NCBI RefSeq assembly: GCF_041222825.1
Contig: NZ_CP139482.1
Location: 899,001 to 963,000, forward strand
Length of the DNA: 64,000 nt
DNA from: Candidatus Thalassolituus haligoni
Lineage (GTDB): Bacteria > Pseudomonadota > Gammaproteobacteria > Pseudomonadales > Oceanobacteraceae
Direction: 5' to 3'
Part shown: one piece after another, positions 45,216-54,795 of the stretch
How positions within the stretch are numbered: position 1 is the first letter of the stretch
Layout of the letters: every line of letters begins with the position of its first letter
Made by a program: the position numbers and the translations under genes
The notes under the pieces: generated by a model
Database searches by the model: none
What the model saw: the letters and a program-made list of their open reading frames with translations, nothing else
What the model was told of the DNA's origin: nothing

Positions 45216-45789
45216 TGATGGCTCGCGAGAAGCCAACACCGCACAAAAATCAGCACTGAATCAAATGTTCGAGCTGTTTCGCTTCAACTACCACAACCAG
45301 TTTCTTAAAGCCTTTCCCGACGCGGCGACCCTGATCACCGCCAAGCGATTGTGGGCCAGGTTGTTAATGGACTATCCGGCCAGCATGATATTGTCGGCGG
45401 CTGAGCGAGCAGTGAAGGAGTGCAGTTACCTGCCGAATGTGCATGAGGTGATTTCTCGTTGTGATCTGGCGGCAGAATTTGGTGTTCCAGACGCTCACGC
45501 CGCTTATATAGAAGCCTGTCGGGCACCGTCACCAAAAAAGGACTTCGGCTGGAGTCACCCTATCGTCTATTTTGCCGGGCGCGCCAGCGACTGGTTTTTT
45601 CTCGCCAACAGTACTGAGCAGCAGGCATTTTCGGTGTTCAAGCGTAACTACGACTTGCTGCTGCAACGACTGCAACAGGGTGAGGATATTCAGCTGGCCG
45701 TCGACAAGGCGCTGCCCGTCACCATCGAACGCCCACTGGATCGTCAGCAGCAACAAGCGAATTTGCAGCAGCTGAAGTCATTGCTGTGA
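45139..45789 (+). CDS. Lambda-P-like replication protein (putative helicase loader)
   Basis: The product is 216 aa. FELFRFNYHNQFLKAFPDAA, LWARLLMDYPASMILSAAER and AVKECSYLPNVHEVISRC resemble the phage lambda P family, proteins that load DnaB by opening its ring. There is no AAA+ ATPase domain, so it is not DnaC. A strong AAGGAGG site lies just before ATG 45139, inside the 3' end of the DnaT-repeat gene; a longer in-frame extension to 45019 is rejected. A C-terminal Gln-rich helix follows. The pair looks like a chromosomal, phage-derived helicase-loading module. Confidence 0.75.
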   Translation: MDKQLLNRTTQQLKQVCADSTTPAGDDGSREANTAQKSALNQMFELFRFNYHNQFLKAFPDAATLITAKRLWARLLMDYPASMILSAAERAVKECSYLPNVHEVISRCDLAAEFGVPDAHAAYIEACRAPSPKKDFGWSHPIVYFAGRASDWFFLANSTEQQAFSVFKRNYDLLLQRLQQGEDIQLAVDKALPVTIERPLDRQQQQANLQQLKSLL

Positions 45790-45866
45790 CGGGATCAATA
45801 TCCTTCTAACGGGTAATTGAAGAGGATTTTTCGTCAGATCGTTTGGGTCATTCGTAGTAACAGGTA

Positions 45867-45893
45867 CAAAAAACCCGGCCGAAGCCGGGTTGC
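45867..45893 (-). terminator. Rho-independent terminator of the symporter operon
   Basis: On the minus strand, AACCCGGC-TTCG-GCCGGGTT is followed by TTTTG, an 8-bp GC-rich stem with a UUCG tetraloop and U-tract, 23 bases after the symporter stop. On the plus strand there is no U-tract. Confidence 0.9.
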
Positions 45894-45915
45894 AGAGCGG
45901 GTAGTTCAAAACATT

Positions 45916-47697
45916 TTAGTGATCCTGAGCGGCGCCAGCGCCTTTGGGAACACGGATACTTTCGACCATTTCTTCAATATGTTTAGGTACGGGAGCTGTC
46001 ATGCTGGTTACCGCAAAGGCAACAACAAAGTTGATCAGCGCACCCATGGCACCAAAGGCTTCCGGTGCAATACCAAGGAACCAGTTGTCCGGTGTGTTTG
46101 GCAACATTTCGGTGCCAGCAACAAAGAACCAGCCTTTGTAGGTGAAGATGTATACCAGGGTAGACAGCAGACCAGCCAGCATACCGGCGACCGCTCCGGT
46201 GTTGTTGATCTTGGTGCTGAAGATACCCATCATCAATGCCGGGAAGATCGAGGACGCTGCCAGACCAAAGGCCAGAGCCACTACCTGAGCCGCGAATCCG
46301 GGCGGATTCAGACCAAGGTAACCCGCCACCAATATGGCACCTGCCATGGCGATACGAGCAGCCATGAGTTCCTGCTTCTCACTGATGCCTGGCATAAAGG
46401 TGCTTTTCAGCAAGTCGTGCGAGATAGCCGAAGAGATTGCCAGCAACAAACCGGCTGCTGTTGACAGTGCAGCTGCCAGACCACCAGCGGCTACCAGTGC
46501 AATGACCCAGTTAGGCAGGTTGGCAATTTCAGGGTTGGCCAATACCATGATGTCTCGGTCAACCTTGACCATTTCATTGCCTTTCCAGCCGTATGATTCA
46601 GCTTTGGCGGCGAACTCAGGGTTTGAGTCATCGTAGTACTGGATACGACCGTCACCGTTTTTATCTTCAAACTGCAACAGACCGGTGGTTTCCCAGTTCT
46701 TGAACCAATTTGGACGCTTTTCATATTCCAGGTTGGCTTGCGGGTCGCCTACAGCAAATTCAGGGTTCTGAATGGTGTTGGTCAGATTCAGGCGGGCCAT
46801 GGAGCCAACGGCTGGAGCCGTGGTATAGAGGATGGCAATGAACAGTAATGCCCAGCCAGCAGATTTACGCGCATCGGATACTTTCGGTACGGTGAAGAAG
46901 CGGATGATCACGTGAGGCAAGCCAGCTGTACCAAACATCAGTGACAGGGTGTACATCATCATGTTGAAGGTACCGCCTTTCTGGGCAGTGTATTCTGCAA
47001 AGCCGAGATCAACCAGGGTTTGATCCAGTTTGACCAGTAGCGGCGTGCCATCAGCCGTATCGCTGAGGAAACCCAGTTGTGGCAGCGGGTTGCCGGTCAG
47101 GTTCAGCGAGATAAACACCGCAGGAACGGTGTAGGCAAAAATCAGTACACAGTATTGCGCGATCTGAGTGTAGGTAACGCCCTTCATGCCGCCCAATACG
47201 GCGTAGAAGAATACAATCGCCATACCGGAGTACAGGCCGGTTGCGTAGTCAACGTCGAGGAAGCGCGAAAAGGCCACGCCGATCCCTTTCATCTGACCAA
47301 TAACGTACGTCAGTGACGCCACAATCAGACAGATAACAGCAACGATACGGGCGGTTTTGGAGTAGTAACGGTCGCCAATAAAGTCAGGCACCGTGAATTT
47401 GCCAAATTTACGCAGGTAAGGTGCCAGGCACAGTGCCAGCAGTACATAGCCACCGGTCCAGCCCATCAGGAAGATGGAGGCATCATAGCCTTTAAAGGCG
47501 ATCAGGCCGGCCATGCCGATAAAAGAAGCCGCAGACATCCAGTCGGCACCGGTTGCCATGCCATTAGCGACCGGATGAATACCACCGCCTGCAGAGTAAA
47601 ATTCGCCGGTCGTGCCCGCTCGGGCCCATACCGCAATACCCATATACAGGGCAAAGGTCAGACCTACAACGATGTAGGTTAAGGTCGTGAGATCCAT
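45916..47697 (-). CDS. Sodium:solute symporter, VC_2705/acetate-permease-like
   Basis: The product is 593 aa with about 13 membrane helices. The family is shown by the opening LTFALYMGIAVWARAGTTGE FYSAGGGIHPVANGMATGADW MSAASF and GLAASSIFPALMMGIFSTKI. A ~90-residue soluble insertion (about 330-410) is characteristic of the VC_2705 subgroup relative to E. coli ActP. It probably imports acetate or a related short-chain carboxylate with Na+. GAGGAATC precedes the ATG. The upstream gene is its DUF4212 small partner, 27 bases away. Confidence 0.9.
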   Translation of the reverse strand: MDLTTLTYIVVGLTFALYMGIAVWARAGTTGEFYSAGGGIHPVANGMATGADWMSAASFIGMAGLIAFKGYDASIFLMGWTGGYVLLALCLAPYLRKFGKFTVPDFIGDRYYSKTARIVAVICLIVASLTYVIGQMKGIGVAFSRFLDVDYATGLYSGMAIVFFYAVLGGMKGVTYTQIAQYCVLIFAYTVPAVFISLNLTGNPLPQLGFLSDTADGTPLLVKLDQTLVDLGFAEYTAQKGGTFNMMMYTLSLMFGTAGLPHVIIRFFTVPKVSDARKSAGWALLFIAILYTTAPAVGSMARLNLTNTIQNPEFAVGDPQANLEYEKRPNWFKNWETTGLLQFEDKNGDGRIQYYDDSNPEFAAKAESYGWKGNEMVKVDRDIMVLANPEIANLPNWVIALVAAGGLAAALSTAAGLLLAISSAISHDLLKSTFMPGISEKQELMAARIAMAGAILVAGYLGLNPPGFAAQVVALAFGLAASSIFPALMMGIFSTKINNTGAVAGMLAGLLSTLVYIFTYKGWFFVAGTEMLPNTPDNWFLGIAPEAFGAMGALINFVVAFAVTSMTAPVPKHIEEMVESIRVPKGAGAAQDH

Positions 47698-47724
47698 TAT
47701 TGATTCCTCAGCTATTTATTTTTA

Positions 47725-47988
47725 TTAGTCTTCAACGCCGAATTCACGATCGAGATCGCGCATTTTCTTGGCGTAATAAAATACGATTGCGAGGAACACA
47801 TAAATGGAACCTTGCTGAGCGAACCAGAATCCCAACCCAACGCCACCCACCGGGATAACATCGAGTATCGGACGAAGCAAAATACCGAATCCATATGAGC
47901 ATAAAGCCCAAATTACCAGCAGCACTTTCATCAGATTGATGTTTCTGCGCCAGTAGGCCTTTTTGTCGTCATCAGACTTGAAAGCCAT
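47725..47988 (-). CDS. DUF4212 symporter small subunit
   Basis: The product is 87 aa with two membrane helices. RRNINLMKVLLVIWALCSYG, FAQQGSIYVFLAIVFYYAKK and the final MRDLDREFGVED define DUF4212, which is nearly always encoded just before VC_2705-type symporters. A strong AGGAGGGG site precedes the ATG. It probably assists membrane insertion or function of the symporter. Confidence 0.93.
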   Translation of the reverse strand: MAFKSDDDKKAYWRRNINLMKVLLVIWALCSYGFGILLRPILDVIPVGGVGLGFWFAQQGSIYVFLAIVFYYAKKMRDLDREFGVED

Positions 47989-48308
47989 AACCCCTCCTAA
48001 TTGTTATTTTATAGGTAAGCTAAAACTAGCAGCTAAGTCTGATCGCGCAACAGATAGACCTTGGTAGTAGCCTCAAAATAGGCCACATTTGTGGATAAAA
48101 TATTTGTTAAATCAGCAGGTTATAGAAAGTCAGCCGGTTGCTATACCATGGTCGCAAGCATCAGGCCTCGCCTGTTTGACCGCGTGGGCGGGGAGACAGC
48201 CTGAGGGTTGACGTTGTGGGCTGAACGGCGGGTTGAAAAGGGTGCGTTCCGATCAACGCGCCAGGTGTCTAGCCCGGCATATAAGCAGTAGTGAACGGAG
48301 CAGAGTCT
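47989..48308. other. Divergent promoter region between DUF4212 and the dGTPase gene
   Basis: The 320 bp are AT-rich near 48000-48120, where the symporter promoter should be (TATAAAAT on the minus strand near 48010). A CCACA-TT-TGTGG dyad lies at 48083-48094; no regulator is assigned. No gene is seen. Confidence 0.45.
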
Positions 48309-49670
48309 ATGGAAAAGCAACCGCATGGCGGGCGCATGAACTGGCGGCAATTACTGTTGCCGCTGCGCTACGGCGAAACCCAGGCACGTCTGGCGCTGGA
48401 TATCGGCCGTACTCCCTTTCACAAGGACTACGACCGTATTATTTTTTCGTCGGCGTTTCGGCGGTTGAATCGTAAAACCCAGGTGCATCCGCTGACCGAG
48501 AACGATCATTTGCACAGTCGCCTGACTCATTCACTGGAAGTGGGGTGTGTCGGCCGCTCGCTCGGCAGCATGGTCGGTAACGCCATGGCGCATAAACTGC
48601 CGGAGTTTATCGATGCTGGCGATCTCGGTGCATTGGTTCAGGCCGCTTGTCTGGCTCACGATATTGGTAATCCTCCCTATGGACACAGTGGTGAAGACGC
48701 TATTCGGCACTGGTTTATGGATCCACAGAATCACCATTTTCTTGAAGGCTTGTCTGCACTGGAGCAGGCCGACCTGATGACCTTTGAGGGTAACGCCCAA
48801 GGGTTACGGCTGGTGACTCAGGTGGAATACAACCGCTTCAAGGGCGGTATGCGGTTAACCTATGCGACGTTGGGGACGTTTCTCAAATACCCCTGGAGTG
48901 TTGCCGAAGTGACGCAGGGCAGAGCGAAAAAATTTGGCTGTTATCAGTCGGAGCTGCCGATTCTGCGAGAAGTCGCCAGCGCCTTGGGGCTGCTCAAGCG
49001 GGGAGAGGATCGCTGGTGTCGCCACCCGCTGGTGTATTTGGTCGAGGCCGCTGATGATATTTGTTACGGTCTGATTGATCTTGAAGATGGCGTTGAAGTG
49101 GGCTTGTTGCAGTATCACGAGGTCGAAACCCTGCTCAGTCCGTTATTGGTCGATCAGTGGGAACAGGTTCAGGAAGACCTGGCCAACGAAGAGGGTGACC
49201 GGCGCAAGTTACAGATTCTGCGCGGTTATGCGATGGAGGTGATGGTACAAGCGGTCAGTGCCAGCTTTACTCGCCATGAAGCGCAACTGCTGCAGGGCTG
49301 TCTGGACGGCGGCATTATTGACTATTGCCCGGAAGCTGTGCGCCATGTGGTGGCGGATGCCAAGGAACTGGCGCGCCAGCGCATCTTCAGAGACGGGCGC
49401 AAGCTGACAATCGAGATTGGCTCCTACACGACATTGGGTATTCTGCTGGACGCTTTTCTCAGTGCGGCGCGAGAGTGTTCAACCAGTCAGGCTCCGACGT
49501 TTCGTAATGCCCGCTTGCTGGAATTGATGGGAGGTTCGGCTCCACAGCCCGGCTGGACACTGTATGAGAGTTATATGCGCACCATCGATTATATCTCGGG
49601 TATGACCGATACCTATGCGGCCAGTCTGGCGCGGCAGTTTTCCGGCTATTACCCACCAACGCAGGGGTAA
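48309..49670 (+). CDS. dgt: Deoxyguanosinetriphosphate triphosphohydrolase (dGTPase)
   Basis: The product is 453 aa. HD metal ligands are visible: RLTHSLEV (His74) and LAHDIGNPPYGHSGE (His117-Asp118, His126), plus YLVEAADDICYGLIDLEDGV carrying the distal Asp. The FSSAFRRLNRKTQVHPL segment is the substrate-binding signature. It hydrolyses dGTP to deoxyguanosine and triphosphate. I chose ATG 48309, eight bases after GGAG. It ends at a dyad hairpin shared with the convergent gene. Confidence 0.93.
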   Translation: MEKQPHGGRMNWRQLLLPLRYGETQARLALDIGRTPFHKDYDRIIFSSAFRRLNRKTQVHPLTENDHLHSRLTHSLEVGCVGRSLGSMVGNAMAHKLPEFIDAGDLGALVQAACLAHDIGNPPYGHSGEDAIRHWFMDPQNHHFLEGLSALEQADLMTFEGNAQGLRLVTQVEYNRFKGGMRLTYATLGTFLKYPWSVAEVTQGRAKKFGCYQSELPILREVASALGLLKRGEDRWCRHPLVYLVEAADDICYGLIDLEDGVEVGLLQYHEVETLLSPLLVDQWEQVQEDLANEEGDRRKLQILRGYAMEVMVQAVSASFTRHEAQLLQGCLDGGIIDYCPEAVRHVVADAKELARQRIFRDGRKLTIEIGSYTTLGILLDAFLSAARECSTSQAPTFRNARLLELMGGSAPQPGWTLYESYMRTIDYISGMTDTYAASLARQFSGYYPPTQG

Positions 49671-49677
49671 GAGACAA

Positions 49678-49704
49678 CAAACAGAGGCCAGTGGCCCCTG
49701 TTTG
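49678..49704. terminator. Bidirectional hairpin between dgt and the 5'-nucleotidase gene
   Basis: CAAACAG-A-GGCC (49678-49689) pairs with GGCC-C-CTGTTTG (49693-49704) around AGT. It is flanked by convergent stops. It has no clear U-tract on either side, but the position suits a shared transcription end. Confidence 0.6.
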
Positions 49705-49733
49705 GGTGGATAGCAGAACCAGCCGGTTCTGGC

Positions 49734-51693
49734 TCAGAACCCGGTGCAGCTGCCACTGCTGTGATTGCAGCTGTCCGTGCCAATATAGGATTGGGTGGAG
49801 TATTCACTGATGGGCAGCTTGTTGACGGTTTGGCCAGCGTCACTGAGCTGCTTGACGTAGTCCATGAAGCCTTGCGCATACTCGGTAAAAGTATCGACAT
49901 AGGCATCCCCGGTGATCTCGGCAAAGGTGGTGTAACCGTCCTGGCCAGCGGCAATATAGTTGTTGGTCACCACGGTATAGGTGGCGGCGAGATCAAGGGC
50001 GCCCCAGTCACCGGCGACGCGGGAGTTGACTTCCAGATTGCTGAAACGGCTGCCCTTGGCCTGCGAGGCATCTACGTCAAAACGCAGGCCGGATGCGTAA
50101 GGGTACGAACCGGTAGAACCGCCCTCACTGAGGGCGTAGTCGAACGCATCTTCCAGAACATTCTTGATCTGTTGGCCAGTCATTTCCAGAGTTGCCATGG
50201 TGTTGGCAAATGGCAGCAGCGAGTAAGCGTCTGCAATGGTGTAGTCACCGCTGGCGACGTCGACCCGGACGCCGCCGCCATTTTGAATGGCGATGTCAGC
50301 CGTTGGCGTGATGGTCATAAAGGCTTTGGCGACGATGTTGGAGATATCGCTGCCATGCACGGTGGTATCCGATACATCACAAATACTGGAGCGGCCCTGG
50401 CCGGGAATACGCTCAAGGCAGAGATCTTCCGAGATGGTGCCAATGACGGTTTGACGCAGTACATCGGCAACCTGATCGTAGCCTGCCAGAATAGCGGCAC
50501 TGTTGCTGTCGGCGACGGTAGACACCACGTCGTCGTCAGCGGTCAGCTGCTGTGTCACTGTAAACGCATCCACGGCGTCCAGCGTGCGATCTTCACTGCC
50601 GTTATAGGCATATGTGAAAGTGGTGCCAATTGGCAGGTAGGGGTGACCGGAACATTGGGTGACAACCCCGTCGGCATCAAACCTGACATCCAGTTTGCCC
50701 AACAAATGGGCGTATTCCCAGGCATGTACAACACAGGTGGTGTCACCATCCTTGTTGGTGACGATGGTGGGGTATGCCGCTACCGGATTGAAGCCCAGCT
50801 TGGTAAAGGTACTGTCACCCAGCAGGGTGTGTGAATCGCCCCCGACAATCACATCAACGCCAGTCAGGTTGGATGCCAGAGTCAGATCGTTGGCATATTG
50901 ATAGTGGGTCATCAGGATGATCTTGTTAATCCCCGCCGCTGTTAACTCGTCGATGTACTGTTGGGCGGTTTCGGTCTCATCCAGCAACAGGGTACCGGCA
51001 TCGAGGAAGGAGGAATTCTGGGTTTTGCTGGCGATATCGATACCAATAATACCAATTTTTTCACCGTCTTTTTCAACGATGGTATAGGGCTGAATATAAC
51101 CACTGGCGATGGCCGATGTGGCGGATGGTTGCACATTGGCAGCCAGGGTCGCGGTTTCGCAAGCGCTGGCGTTGAGGGAGTCGAGGAAGTTGGCCAGGCC
51201 GGAGTCGCCGCCATCAAATTCGTGGTTGCCGAGGGCAAAGGCATCAAAGCAGATCTGGTTCATAACGGCAGCATCGGCAGTACCGTTGAACAGTGAAAAG
51301 TACAGCGTACCGGTAACCGCATCACCGGAGTGCAGTTTCAGCACATTGGTGTGCTGGTTGCTCAGGGTGTTGAACAGCGTGGTCAGCATCGGGAAGCCGC
51401 CGTATTCAACCGCGACTTCGCTGATGGCTTCGTCGGCTTCCGTTTTGGCGTTTAACGCCAGCGCCGAGGTGTCGATATCCAGTGTTTCTGCCGAGAGATG
51501 CGAGTGGTGGTCATTCATATGCAGAATGGTCAGATCCAGCGCTTTGGCGGTTGGCGCGTTCGTTCCGTCGCTGCCATTGGATCCATTCTGACCGTCTTGA
51601 CCGTCTTGACCGTCCTTGACCGTCCTTGCCATCACTGCCACACGCCGCCAGTACGATTGCCAGTGCAAGCGTGGATAATCTGAATAGGTTCAT
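49734..51693 (-). CDS. 5'-nucleotidase/2',3'-cyclic phosphodiesterase lipoprotein, frameshifted near its N-terminus
   Basis: The bulk frame (from about 51668) encodes a metallophosphatase domain: ILHMNDHHSHL, LHSGDAVTGTLY, ALGNHEFDGGDSG and GGDSHTL. A C-terminal 5'-nucleotidase domain follows (AIQNGGGVRVDVASGDYT). The true N-terminus lies in another frame: MNLFRLSTLALAIVLAAC, a lipoprotein signal, then GSDGKDGQ. The frames meet in 9-bp GACGGTCAA repeats encoding a collagen-like DGQ linker. One extra G at about 51615 breaks the register. A full product of ~650 aa needs that base removed. It could be a sequencing error, a real mutation or slip-strand phase variation. Periplasmic nucleotide scavenging is the family role. 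Confidence 0.8.
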
Positions 51694-51917
51694 GTCATCG
51701 TCCTCTGAAGATTGGGATTAGCCGAGAATGAGAAACGCTATGGTTGGTTGATGAATTTCCGGTTACTTGCAGATGACGCATGAATGACAATCGCTGACCT
51801 TTCTTTGACATTGTCCAGGCTTATCCTGCGAGGCGAATCGCCTGCAGCGGTTGCAACAAGGCGCGGAAACCACCATTTTGTCGCCATCAGCCGGATCAGG
51901 TCGTCAGGAAAACTGCC

Positions 51918-52841
51918 ATGTTAGTAATTGTTGCGTATTTACTGGTCATCCTTATTTGGTCGACCACACCACTGGCGTTACAAGCGAGCCAGGAAGGTAT
52001 CGGGTTTTTTATGGCCGCCATGCTGCGAATGACCGTGAGCGCCATGCTGTCGCTACCGCTGGTATGGATTATGGGGCAGCGGCTGGAGCGCTCGCGGCAG
52101 GCGATCAACAGTTATGTTGGCGGCACCATCGGTATTTATGGCGCCATGATGGCGGTGTATTGGGGGGCTCATTACATCCCGTCCGGGTTGATCTCGGTGC
52201 TGTACGGACTGAGTCCGATGCTGTCGGGGGCGATTGCCTGGGTTTGGCTGAAAGAACGTGAGTTGACGCCTGCCAGAGTGTTTGCCTTGCTGGTGGCGCT
52301 GGCTGGGCTTGGACTGGTCGTGGCTGCTCGCCTGGATCTGGATGAGCAGTCCTGGCGGGGCATTGTCGGCACTCTGGTCTCGGTATTTTGTTTTGCCTTG
52401 AGTGCCGTCTGGGTCAAACGCTCCAACGCCGGGTTGCATCCGATGGTACAGACCAGCGGCAGTTTGTTGTTGTCGTCGGTGTTGTACGTCTTGTCGATTC
52501 CGTTTTTCGGTTTGGTCTGGCCTGATCGATGGCCAACCAGAGGGTTGCTCAGTCTTGGTTACCTGACGGTGTTTGGCTCACTGCTCGGGTTTGTACTGTA
52601 TTTCCTGGTGTTGCGTCATTACAGCGCCGCGCGGGTCACCATGATTACGTTGATTGCACCGGTTTTGGCGGTGCTCTGGGGCCATCTGTTGAACGATGAA
52701 ACGCTGCAGCTGGCGACGTTGCAGGGCGCTGGTTTGCTGCTGCTGGCGCTGGCCTTGTATCAGTGGCCACAGAGGCTGGATCGTCTGCTGCATCATGGGC
52801 TGCTGGCTCCGCAACGTTGGCGGGCGCGGAAAAAAGCTTAA
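51918..52841 (+). CDS. EamA/DMT-family transporter
   Basis: The product is 307 aa with ten membrane helices in two EamA repeats. The second includes GIVGTLVSVFCFALSAVWVK and GSLLGFVLYFLVLRHYSAAR; ITLIAPVLAVLWGHLLNDET is the usual end signature. Members export amino acids or other metabolites. The substrate cannot be told. It is followed 49 bases later by flgP, which has its own ribosome site, so they may be cotranscribed. Confidence 0.9.
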   Translation: MLVIVAYLLVILIWSTTPLALQASQEGIGFFMAAMLRMTVSAMLSLPLVWIMGQRLERSRQAINSYVGGTIGIYGAMMAVYWGAHYIPSGLISVLYGLSPMLSGAIAWVWLKERELTPARVFALLVALAGLGLVVAARLDLDEQSWRGIVGTLVSVFCFALSAVWVKRSNAGLHPMVQTSGSLLLSSVLYVLSIPFFGLVWPDRWPTRGLLSLGYLTVFGSLLGFVLYFLVLRHYSAARVTMITLIAPVLAVLWGHLLNDETLQLATLQGAGLLLLALALYQWPQRLDRLLHHGLLAPQRWRARKKA

Positions 52842-52890
52842 CTCAATGTATTTTCGGCCGATAACTGCTGTAAACCGGTCGGAGATCATC

Positions 52891-53493
52891 ATGAAACGAG
52901 TGCTATATCTGCAGATACTTGTCTGTACGGCGTTAATAATGACAGGGTGTAGCGACATGCTGATGCGCCACAGCAGCACACCGAAAGACGCCGAAGCGTA
53001 TTTTTCACCGGTAGAACAACAAATTGATCCGATCGCCCCCATGCTGCTGCGAGTGGTGGGGTATGGCGCAATGGCAAATGGCAAAGGCATGACGGACGCC
53101 CAGCGGCGTTTGTTGGCGATTCGTGCTGCCCGTATGGATGCTTATCGAGCCATGGCTGAACGGGTGTACGGAACGGCCATTCAAGGGAGTACCACGGTGC
53201 GCGATATGGTGGTCGAAAACGACCGTCTGAAAACCTATATCGAAACCTGGCTGCATGGCGCCCGCGTGGTCAGTTCGGATGTGATGCCGGATGGGACGGT
53301 GGAAACTCTGCTGGAAATGACCATTGATCAGGGCTTCCGTAACTGTCTGCAAACCATGGATAACCAGCGGGTTAACGTTGATTGTCGAGTTTCCCTTGGC
53401 GGCGCGAGCTTGAGCCAGTTTGTTGAACGCCAGCGCAGCCGGGTCAAGGGTGAAGCGCCCGTGCCTGACTCCGGTTTTTATTTTATCGAATGA
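52891..53493 (+). CDS. flgP: LPP20-family lipoprotein, FlgP-like flagellar H-ring protein
   Basis: The product is 200 aa. The lipoprotein signal MKRVLYLQILVCTALIMTGC has Cys20. The LPP20 domain is seen in RLLAIRAARMDAYRAMAERV YGTAIQGSTTV and LKTYIETWLHGARVVSSDVM. In Vibrio, FlgP with FlgT builds the outer H-ring around the flagellar basal body. GGAG is six bases before ATG 52891; the frame extending into the DMT gene is not used. Its stop is followed by flgT after 32 bases. Confidence 0.85.
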   Translation: MKRVLYLQILVCTALIMTGCSDMLMRHSSTPKDAEAYFSPVEQQIDPIAPMLLRVVGYGAMANGKGMTDAQRRLLAIRAARMDAYRAMAERVYGTAIQGSTTVRDMVVENDRLKTYIETWLHGARVVSSDVMPDGTVETLLEMTIDQGFRNCLQTMDNQRVNVDCRVSLGGASLSQFVERQRSRVKGEAPVPDSGFYFIE

Positions 53494-53525
53494 TGATGGT
53501 TCCTGACCGGAGCCGGGAGGCTGCA

Positions 53526-54734
53526 ATGTGTGCAATATGGTATGCCGGAGTCAGTAGTGTGCTGCTGTTGTTGCTCAGTGGGCCAGTACAGGCGCAGACG
53601 GTGGAGGTGACCGGTCGCGCCGTCATTGAAATATCGGTTAATCAGGCCCGCGAAGATGCCCTGACCGATGCGTTACGGCAGGCGGGGTTGACGGCTGGAG
53701 CCAGTATCCGCTCGACCCAACGTCTGTCTGCCGGGCAGTTGGAGCAGGATGATATGGATATTCGCAGTCGTGCCCGAGTGCACAATATCGAAGTATTGGG
53801 AGAAGGTCAGCACAACGGCATCTACGAGCTGGAAATTCGGGCAGAGGTGCGCCCGGAAGCCATGTGTTCGACCAGTCAGCAATCCTATCGCAAGGCGATT
53901 GCAGTGGCTGGGTTTGGTCTGGCACAACCGTCCCAGGCAACTCTGGGACGGCTGCAGAATATCGAACAGGATTTACCGCGAGTACTGATCAGTGAATTGA
54001 ATAACAGCCGCTTTGTTCAAGCGCTTGATGCCAGCCGAATCAGCCTGTACGAAGATCCACGCCGGGCACCATCAATGGAGACGAGTCAGCAGCGGTTGAC
54101 GACATCGGTGGCGCTGGCAACCCGGTTGGGAGCGCAATATGTAGTGTCTGGTGTGGTGCGGCAGCTGGGGCAAGGCAATCCGGGCAAGCAAACTGAACCC
54201 GAACCACAGGCCGGTTGGAGGTCGCTATTGGGGCTGGATAGGGCAACCCTGGAGCGTGAGTTTGTCGCCGATCTGTTTGTGCATGACGGCCTGAGCGGTG
54301 CCTTGTTGTTTCAGCGTACTTATCAGGGTTCTGGCGCCTGGACACCGGAGCGGAATGCCAGCGTCGGGTTTGCTTCGCCGGTATTCTGGGACACTCCCTA
54401 TGGCAAGGAAGTGGGACATATTCTGGAAGCCATGGTCGATGACATTGGAGAAGTCATACGGTGTCAGCCATTCATGGCTCGTATCGTGGCAGCCCGAGGC
54501 AAGCGTATACACATTGAAGCCAGTGGTGGTACCGGTATTCGTCCCGGTGACAAGTTTCAGGTGTACCGCACTGGCACCTTTTATAATCTTGACCTTGAAC
54601 CCCGTACCGAGCTGACTGATATGGCAACCGAAGTCGTGATCAAGCAGGTACAGCCCCAGTTTGTGGTGGCAGAAATGACCAGTGACGCGGCCTCGCTGGC
54701 GATCCAGCGCGATGATCTGGTGATTGCCTGGTGA
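53526..54734 (+). CDS. flgT: Flagellar assembly protein FlgT
   Basis: The product is 402 aa with a signal peptide (MCAIWYAGVSSVLLLLLSGP, cleavage near VQAQ). The N-terminal domain (VEVTGRAVIEISVNQAREDA LTDALRQA) resembles LPP20. The middle (RKAIAVAGFGLAQPSQATLG, ATRLGAQYVVSGVVRQLG) is TolB-like, and the C-terminal domain is small and beta-rich (GGTGIRPGDKFQVYRTG), as in Vibrio FlgT. It is a periplasmic H/T-ring protein needed for stator placement. ATG 53526 has GGGAGG six bases upstream; an earlier ATG at 53490 lacks one. No other flagellar genes are nearby. Confidence 0.87.
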   Translation: MCAIWYAGVSSVLLLLLSGPVQAQTVEVTGRAVIEISVNQAREDALTDALRQAGLTAGASIRSTQRLSAGQLEQDDMDIRSRARVHNIEVLGEGQHNGIYELEIRAEVRPEAMCSTSQQSYRKAIAVAGFGLAQPSQATLGRLQNIEQDLPRVLISELNNSRFVQALDASRISLYEDPRRAPSMETSQQRLTTSVALATRLGAQYVVSGVVRQLGQGNPGKQTEPEPQAGWRSLLGLDRATLEREFVADLFVHDGLSGALLFQRTYQGSGAWTPERNASVGFASPVFWDTPYGKEVGHILEAMVDDIGEVIRCQPFMARIVAARGKRIHIEASGGTGIRPGDKFQVYRTGTFYNLDLEPRTELTDMATEVVIKQVQPQFVVAEMTSDAASLAIQRDDLVIAW

Positions 54735-54795
54735 TTGCCTGGTGATTGTTGGTAATTGACGAGAAAATTAATCGAAGAGTTGAGAGGTTGCGGAC

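Noticed and set aside
44007..45789. Treating the DnaT-like/lambda-P-like pair as part of a prophage
   Set aside because: No integrase, repressor, terminase, capsid, tail or lysis genes flank it, and neighbouring genes are ordinary chromosomal ones.
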